Positions 59,393 to 64,000 of a stretch of DNA of 64,000 nucleotides are shown here, piece after piece. Location: contig JAGCWY010000062.1 of NCBI GenBank assembly GCA_017961625.1, positions 1 to 64,000 of the forward strand, read 5' to 3'. Position 1 is the first letter of the stretch; the number at the start of each line of letters is the position of its first letter. The position numbers and the translations under genes were made by a program. Below the pieces are notes generated by a model. It was not told where the DNA came from and did no database searches. It saw only the letters and a program-made list of their open reading frames with translations. Source of the stretch: Ruminococcus sp. (GTDB lineage Bacteria > Bacillota > Clostridia > Oscillospirales > Ruminococcaceae).

Positions 59393-60910
59393 ATGCCGAC
59401 AGTAACAGTTATACAGCCGAAAGTCGCAGATGATAAGCAGCGAATACTGAGAGTAGCTGCATATTGCAGAGTATCATCGAGCAGCGACGATCAGCTCAAT
59501 TCATATAACTCTCAGCTTACATATTACAGCCATAAATTTGAGGAGTCAGAAACAGAATGTCTTGTTGACATATATGCCGATGAGGGTATCAGCGGAACTT
59601 CCGAGGAAAATAGAACAGAGTTCCTTCGCCTTATAGACGATTGCAGAAAAGGCAAGATAGACCGAGTATATACCAAATCTATCAGCCGCTTCGCCCGTAA
59701 TACAAGAGACTGTCTAAAGAATACACGAGAACTGAAATCTCTCGGTATAACAATAATGTTTGAAAAAGAGAACATTGATACTGCAAATATAAATGACGAG
59801 CTTATGATAACTATCATGGGTGGACTGGCGCAGGAGGAATCAACTTCCATATCTCAAAACCTGAAATGGAGTATACGCCGAAAAATGAAAAGCGGAGCTT
59901 ACTCCCCTGTTAATGCACCTTTTGGATATAGGCTACAAAATAAGACTTTATCGATAGAAGAAAGCGAAGTTAAGATCGTAAAGGATATATTTAAAAAGTA
60001 TGTAAGCGGCTGCGGTATAAAAGGAACAGCTGATTACATTAATAACAAGTACGGTGATACAGTTAATATTTCCTATTCGTCTGTGAGATACATTCTCAGG
60101 AATGAAAAGTATATTGGTGATTCACTGCTGCAAAAATTCTATACCCCAGACATAATAGGAACAGGATGCGTTCCGAATAAGGGTGAAAAAGATATGTATT
60201 ATATCCAGAACACTCATCAGCCTATTATTTCAAGAGAGATATTTGAAACGGCACAGGCTCTTATGAAGAAGCGTTTAGTAACAAAAAATGATCCTGTAAT
60301 ATATCCATTTACAAAAAAACTTGAATGTGCCTTATGCGGAAACCATTTTCACCGAAAAGTATGCAGGGATAAGTATTACTGGGTGTGCAATAAGCATGAT
60401 TACAGTGCGAGTCTCTGCGGTTCAAAGAAAATTACAGAGGAATGCATAATAAGTGCTTTTATAAAGCTGTTCAATAAAATATATTCCAACTATACTGAAC
60501 TACTTATGCCTATACAAAAATCATTACAGGAATTAACGATAAAACAGATTACAGACAGCAGCGACATTATTGAGATTCGCCGAAACTTATTACAGTTAAA
60601 GGAACAACTTAAAGTAATAGCATCGCTTCGTATAAAAGGTTTCTTAAATGGAGTTAAGTATAAGGAGCAATGTACTGAGATCAATAATAAAATAGCAAAA
60701 CTGAATAAGGAGCTCCGACTTATATCGCAGTCAGAGGATACAACGCTGAAAGATATGGAAATGCTTATAGACTATTTTGAAAAGCGTGAGCACATAATGA
60801 AAGAATTTGAGCCGCAAACTTTTGAATTTTTAATAGATAAGATCGTTGTCAAGGACAGCATATTAGAATTTTATATAATAGGTGACCTCATTCTTGCAGA
60901 AAATAATTGA
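59393..60910 (+). CDS. large serine recombinase
   Basis: A 505-residue serine recombinase. The resolvase/invertase catalytic domain begins RVAAYCRVSSSSDDQLNSYN (catalytic Ser in CRVSS), with IYADEGISGTSEENR and FARNTRDCLK. A recombinase domain (PFGYRLQNKTLSIEESEVKI) and a zinc ribbon (CALCGNHFHRKVC...WVCNKHDYSASLCG) follow, then a coiled coil (about 385-460). It would cut and join attachment sites to move the element. Start at 59393 follows GGAGG. Confidence 0.93.
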   Translation: MPTVTVIQPKVADDKQRILRVAAYCRVSSSSDDQLNSYNSQLTYYSHKFEESETECLVDIYADEGISGTSEENRTEFLRLIDDCRKGKIDRVYTKSISRFARNTRDCLKNTRELKSLGITIMFEKENIDTANINDELMITIMGGLAQEESTSISQNLKWSIRRKMKSGAYSPVNAPFGYRLQNKTLSIEESEVKIVKDIFKKYVSGCGIKGTADYINNKYGDTVNISYSSVRYILRNEKYIGDSLLQKFYTPDIIGTGCVPNKGEKDMYYIQNTHQPIISREIFETAQALMKKRLVTKNDPVIYPFTKKLECALCGNHFHRKVCRDKYYWVCNKHDYSASLCGSKKITEECIISAFIKLFNKIYSNYTELLMPIQKSLQELTIKQITDSSDIIEIRRNLLQLKEQLKVIASLRIKGFLNGVKYKEQCTEINNKIAKLNKELRLISQSEDTTLKDMEMLIDYFEKREHIMKEFEPQTFEFLIDKIVVKDSILEFYIIGDLILAENN

Positions 60911-61170
60911 TTATTACATTGATATTCTCAAATAATTGCAGAATTAATCAAACAAAGGTATTACTTTATCATATAACAAGCTACTTTGGGTTATGAACAG
61001 ATTTCAACTCTCTTACAAATGAAAAACAGGAAATCAGATTTATATTACTAAAACAATAATTATCCTAAAACTTCAGAGATAATTAAAAATGGGATTTGCA
61101 AGTCCTACCTAAAATCATGTTTTTTCAAAAGAGAAAAAGCCTTTTTTCACTCGGCTTAGTTATTATGTTA

Positions 61171-61719
61171 TTATTTAGTGATAATTGAATGAGTAGATTT
61201 TGTTTTATTATTTTTATGTAATTCAATCCGACTTCTAATAAACCCAGTTTGCTTAACAAAAGAAGCAATAAATAATGCAGTTAATGCTATCAAAAATATG
61301 AACTGCTTTATTTCGTTGAACACCGTGCTATTATTTCTCATTATGAATTGTTCAAGATACAAATATGCTTTATAGAGTGCCAAGCCCCCAAAAACTGCTA
61401 TAAATGTACGATACATATTATTTGTTTCCAAAAGAATAGGTATTGTTGAATCGTCTTTGCTTGCTTCAACATATCCAGAATAAGGTTTATATTTGCCCTT
61501 GAATTTATGTAAAATAGGCTCAATAATCAATGAACCTATTCTGCTCAATATCATTCCAATAAAATAGCAAATTATAATGTTTTCTATCCAACTATTCATA
61601 AGAAAATTTTTATTCAATAGTTCTCGTGATATATAGGCAAATACTGCTCCTGGAAGTATAAAATTAAAGATGTTGTATGTTGATATTTTTTCAATTATTT
61701 TTTCAAAGGCTTTCTCCAT
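61171..61719 (-). CDS. four-helix membrane protein paired with MBL-fold protein
   Basis: A 182-residue membrane protein: hydrophobic segments about residues 15-33, 44-70, 105-122 and 138-160, with a soluble loop between the second and third and a basic tail. I do not recognise the family. It starts 15 bases after the metallo-beta-lactamase-like gene with its own AAGGAG, so the two form one unit inserted between recombinase genes. Confidence 0.6.
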   Translation of the reverse strand: MEKAFEKIIEKISTYNIFNFILPGAVFAYISRELLNKNFLMNSWIENIIICYFIGMILSRIGSLIIEPILHKFKGKYKPYSGYVEASKDDSTIPILLETNNMYRTFIAVFGGLALYKAYLYLEQFIMRNNSTVFNEIKQFIFLIALTALFIASFVKQTGFIRSRIELHKNNKTKSTHSIITK

Positions 61720-61734
61720 AATAAATATCTCCTT

Positions 61735-62691
61735 TTATATCGTTAAAATATACCAGCCCTTATACTTTTCAGAATAAAAAGTATGTGGGTTTCTTTTTTT
61801 TGCAAATTTCTCGTAAGTAACATATACATCCATTCCGTTGACGCCATTTGTCTCAATGATAATACAATTGGCTTGATTATTTGTTATATGATCCAATCCT
61901 CGATTATTCCATGAATTATAATCAAGATATTGACTTTTTGCATTTCCAAAAAGCGTTAATTTAGGGTTCAATATATCCAAATAATCATCATTACCGCCAC
62001 TTTTTCTCCCATGATGTGGAGCAATCAAAAGATCAACGTCCGTAACCTCATTTCTATGATGTTCTAGTATATAATTCCATGTTAATTCAGCAGAATCTCC
62101 TGCAAATATTACTTTCTTTCCTTTTCCTGTTCGATAAAGAATAACATACGAACAATCATTGTAGTGCTTTGTATCGTTAGCAATACTAACTAAATCTACG
62201 GTTGGAGCTAATATATGTAAACCGTCAGCTCCAGGATTCCCGTTTTCGTCCTTATTAAAAAACTTTCCTTTGTCGTTTGCATACAAATTTAATGTATTAG
62301 GTGATATGATAGAGTTTCTGATTTTTTGATAAAACTTCCAATCTGCCTCGTTATATTTTCCCCATGATGAATTATCATCCACTATCTTTGTATTTGCCGT
62401 ATCCCAAAAATTAATGACATTGAAAGTTTCAAACAGTGTTTTTATTCCGTCCATGTGATCCATATCTGGATGTGTTAGTACAAATCGAAAAATAGTTTTG
62501 ATGTTTAAACTTTTAATATATTTAATAGGATTAACAGGAAAATTTTTTTGATTATGATTTCCAGAGGCACTTTCAAAGAAAGGCATAATTGTTGTCCCAT
62601 TGGATATATCTATAACTGTAATATGTCCTGAAGGATGTTGAATTAATGAACAATCACCTTCATTAACATTCATAAAATGAATTATTCCCAT
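61735..62691 (-). CDS. ComEC-like metallo-beta-lactamase-fold hydrolase
   Basis: A 318-residue soluble protein of the ComEC/Rec2-like MBL fold. The metal motif is LTHPDMDHMDG (HxDxDH), followed by KKVIFAGDSAELTW (Asp) and LLIAPHHGRKSGG (His). Members hydrolyse nucleic acids or nucleotides, or act in defence systems. With the adjacent membrane protein it forms a two-gene cassette in a recombinase-flanked cargo slot; a defence function is a guess from context. Confidence 0.78.
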   Translation of the reverse strand: MGIIHFMNVNEGDCSLIQHPSGHITVIDISNGTTIMPFFESASGNHNQKNFPVNPIKYIKSLNIKTIFRFVLTHPDMDHMDGIKTLFETFNVINFWDTANTKIVDDNSSWGKYNEADWKFYQKIRNSIISPNTLNLYANDKGKFFNKDENGNPGADGLHILAPTVDLVSIANDTKHYNDCSYVILYRTGKGKKVIFAGDSAELTWNYILEHHRNEVTDVDLLIAPHHGRKSGGNDDYLDILNPKLTLFGNAKSQYLDYNSWNNRGLDHITNNQANCIIIETNGVNGMDVYVTYEKFAKKRNPHTFYSEKYKGWYILTI

Positions 62692-62725
62692 TTTATTAAG
62701 CCTCTTTTCTTAGTTTAATATCCTT

Positions 62726-62783
62726 ATTATACCGTAACTGCAGCATAATACAAGTTTAACTAATATATTTTTCTAGTAACTAA
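62726..62783 (-). promoter_or_regulatory. promoter with TTAGTTA direct repeats
   Basis: On the minus strand TTAGTTA starts at 62783 and 62763 (20-base period), TTGTAT at 62753-62748, TATAAT at 62731-62726 (16-base spacer). The repeat period equals that of the TGCC promoters, but the sequence resembles the AGTTAA core of classical AgrA sites instead. Confidence 0.5.
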
Positions 62784-62991
62784 ATCAACTCATATTACAA
62801 GAACAGTTTTCATTGTCAATAGTTAATTCGTTAATATATATTATATCATAAAATCATTATAGAATCAATATATTTGGAGCTTTAAATAGGCATCAAACTG
62901 AATATAGTTAATCTTGTGTTTAAATGTTTAGTAATTGATCTACAATTACCGTCACTGTGATTCCTGTAAAAAAATCAGGAAAAATTTTGTC

Positions 62992-63032
62992 GGTTATGGT
63001 GAATAGAAAAAACAGCTCCTTTGTGGTATAGT
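62992..63032 (+). promoter_or_regulatory. second recombinase upstream box
   Basis: GGTTATGGTGA (62992-63002) and TATAGT (63027-63032) before the ribosome binding site AAAGGAGG. It mirrors the layout upstream of the first recombinase. The rest of 62784-62991 is AT-rich and empty. Confidence 0.45.
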
Positions 63033-63056
63033 GGTATCGTAAAGGAGGTGAAGAAG

Positions 63057-63962
63057 ATGAGTAAAAACAGAAGAATACCTTTTGGGTATATGATGCAGAA
63101 CGGTATAATAACCACTAACCCTGCGGAGGTGCTTGCTGTGTTGACTATTTTCAGCGAATATATGGCAGGAAAGAGTCTTGTGAGTATTGCAATTAATATG
63201 AAAGTCCCATATAACGAGGATAATATATGGAATAAGAATATGGTAAAGCGAGTGCTTGAGAACGAGAAATATCTTGGCACAAACACTTATCCACAGCTTA
63301 TAAGCGAGGATATTTTCATAGCAGTGAACGAACGCAAAAGTGCTAAAGCTACATCGCTATGCATAGTCCCTGACGAATTGAAGGAAGTTCGCAATCTCAC
63401 TGTATGCAAAGAATGTGGTAAACGACTATTCAGAACTAAGTCCGAATTATGGGATTGTCGTTATAAATACTGTCATCCGTATTTATTCAAGCTGACAGAT
63501 GAAATGCTGACGGGGGCGATACTGAATATTCTGTATACTGTAATTGCAAATCCTGTACTTATTGAAGCTGAAGCAACAGTAAGTGAGTATATTCCGACTT
63601 CTGAGATTCGCTGCAAACAATCTGAAATTGATCGTGCCATTGACAATGGCACTAAAACTGTTGAGGAAATAAGAAACGATATTCTCAGGCTTGCAGGGCT
63701 GAAATACAAGCACTGCACATATAGCGATGTTAATCAGAAAACAGAACTTTTGAAGTCCTTGATTAATAACAGGGAGCAACTTAATACTCTTGACATTGGC
63801 TTGCTGAGATCCTGCGTAAAGAGGATAACGGTGAGCCATTCCTGCGTTATAGAAGCCGAGTTTATTAACGGCGTTATAATCAAAAATGAAACTGAAAGGA
63901 ACGATGACAATGGAAACGGTTGCAAATGTAAGGATAATTCCTGCCAAGCAGCAAGTTGTTGA
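63057..63962 (+). CDS. serine-recombinase-like protein without catalytic domain
   Basis: A 301-residue protein that begins directly with the recombinase domain (RIPFGYMMQNGIITTNPAEV, VKRVLENEKYLGTNTYPQLI), then a zinc ribbon (CKECGKRLFRTKSELWDCRY) and a coiled-coil region. The resolvase catalytic domain with its Ser is absent, and no frame upstream encodes it. A strong AAAGGAGG and the clean start at 63057 argue it is a real gene, perhaps a directionality or DNA-binding partner for the full recombinases on either side. Confidence 0.75.
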   Translation: MSKNRRIPFGYMMQNGIITTNPAEVLAVLTIFSEYMAGKSLVSIAINMKVPYNEDNIWNKNMVKRVLENEKYLGTNTYPQLISEDIFIAVNERKSAKATSLCIVPDELKEVRNLTVCKECGKRLFRTKSELWDCRYKYCHPYLFKLTDEMLTGAILNILYTVIANPVLIEAEATVSEYIPTSEIRCKQSEIDRAIDNGTKTVEEIRNDILRLAGLKYKHCTYSDVNQKTELLKSLINNREQLNTLDIGLLRSCVKRITVSHSCVIEAEFINGVIIKNETERNDDNGNGCKCKDNSCQAASC

Positions 63963-64000
63963 TGGTAAGCCCCAGTTCAAGCGGCTTAATGTTGCTGCCT
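63904..64000 (+). CDS. serine recombinase, N-terminal fragment cut by window end
   Basis: The frame encodes METVANVRIIPAKQQVVDGK then FKRLNVAA, the usual lead-in to the CRVS catalytic motif of a large serine recombinase. ATG at 63904 or 63910. It overlaps the preceding gene by 59 bases in another frame. The remainder lies outside the window. Confidence 0.7.
   Translation, partial: MTMETVANVRIIPAKQQVVDGKPQFKRLNVAA

Larger units (their letters stand above)
28767..64000. mobile_element. integrative conjugative element, Tn1549-like, right end outside window
   Basis: A continuous set of conjugation genes (VirD4, VirB6, VirB3-like, VirB4, relaxase and accessory protein, VirB2-like), antirestriction genes (ArdC, ArdA-like), element-typical small proteins (DUF4314, DUF6103, DUF6465, YodL/DUF3846 types), a sigma-like protein and serine recombinases. 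The left edge is placed after the terminator at 28766 by gene content; no attachment site was recognised. The recombinase cluster at 59.4-64 kb indicates the right end lies just beyond the window. Cargo occupies 50.2-57.6 kb and 61.2-62.7 kb. Confidence 0.88.

Noticed and set aside
62726..62783. Fifth member of the TGCC promoter class
   Set aside because: The 20-base period is shared, but the boxes are TTAGTTA, not TGCC, and the offset to the -35 differs.

Overview
The window looks like a chromosome segment of a low-to-mid GC Gram-positive anaerobe, most likely a cellulosome-type Ruminococcus (Oscillospiraceae). Six secreted proteins carry dockerin-type calcium repeats, and one of these also has a cohesin-like domain. 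Housekeeping genes use strong GGAGG ribosome binding sites and sigma-A promoters. I cannot name a species from the sequence alone.

Layout. Positions 1-20,100 are ordinary chromosome: an alpha/beta hydrolase, a MurF-like and Ddl cell-wall pair, an acetyltransferase, a LysR regulator, the electron-bifurcating transhydrogenase pair nfnAB followed by rex, carB, mscL, a zinc-ribbon repeat protein, a VanY-type carboxypeptidase, a lipoprotein and a tRNA-Thr(CGT) preceded by a truncated copy of itself. Positions 20,100-28,770 are an AT-richer accessory block of secreted dockerin proteins: a trypsin-like protease and a subtilase. Next to them is an ECF sigma / anti-sigma pair divergent from a secreted dockerin protein that shares its extracellular domain with the anti-sigma factor.

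From about 28,770 to beyond the window end lies an integrative conjugative element of the Tn1549-like style. It has ArdC, several small conserved element proteins, a Dam methylase, ribbon-helix-helix proteins, VirB2-like pilin, TOPRIM protein, VirD4, VirB6, VirB3-like, split VirB4, HipA-like kinase, a degenerate NlpC/P60 protein, an ArdA-like protein, a probable oriT, a MobC-like protein and a MobP-type relaxase. A sigma-like protein and at least three serine recombinase genes follow. Cargo sits at 50,170-57,590 (an agr-type quorum-sensing cassette, two Xre regulators, a small zinc ribbon, and two secreted dockerin proteins) and at 61,170-62,690 (a metallo-beta-lactamase-fold protein with a membrane partner).

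How the genes may work together. The strongest unexplained signal is a fixed promoter architecture, TGCC-N16-TGCC-N7-TTGA, found in front of four transcription units: agrBD itself, the Xre/zinc-ribbon unit, the cohesin-dockerin/peptidase unit inside the element, and the dockerin-protease gene outside it. I infer that the element-borne agr system (with a predicted serine-lactone rather than cysteine-thiolactone peptide) controls a regulon of secreted cellulosome-type proteins. A second, independent circuit is the ECF sigma system, whose divergent promoters share TGCGATTT-N15-CGACTAATTA. It couples a membrane anti-sigma factor carrying a protease-propeptide-like outer domain to a secreted dockerin protein with the same domain.
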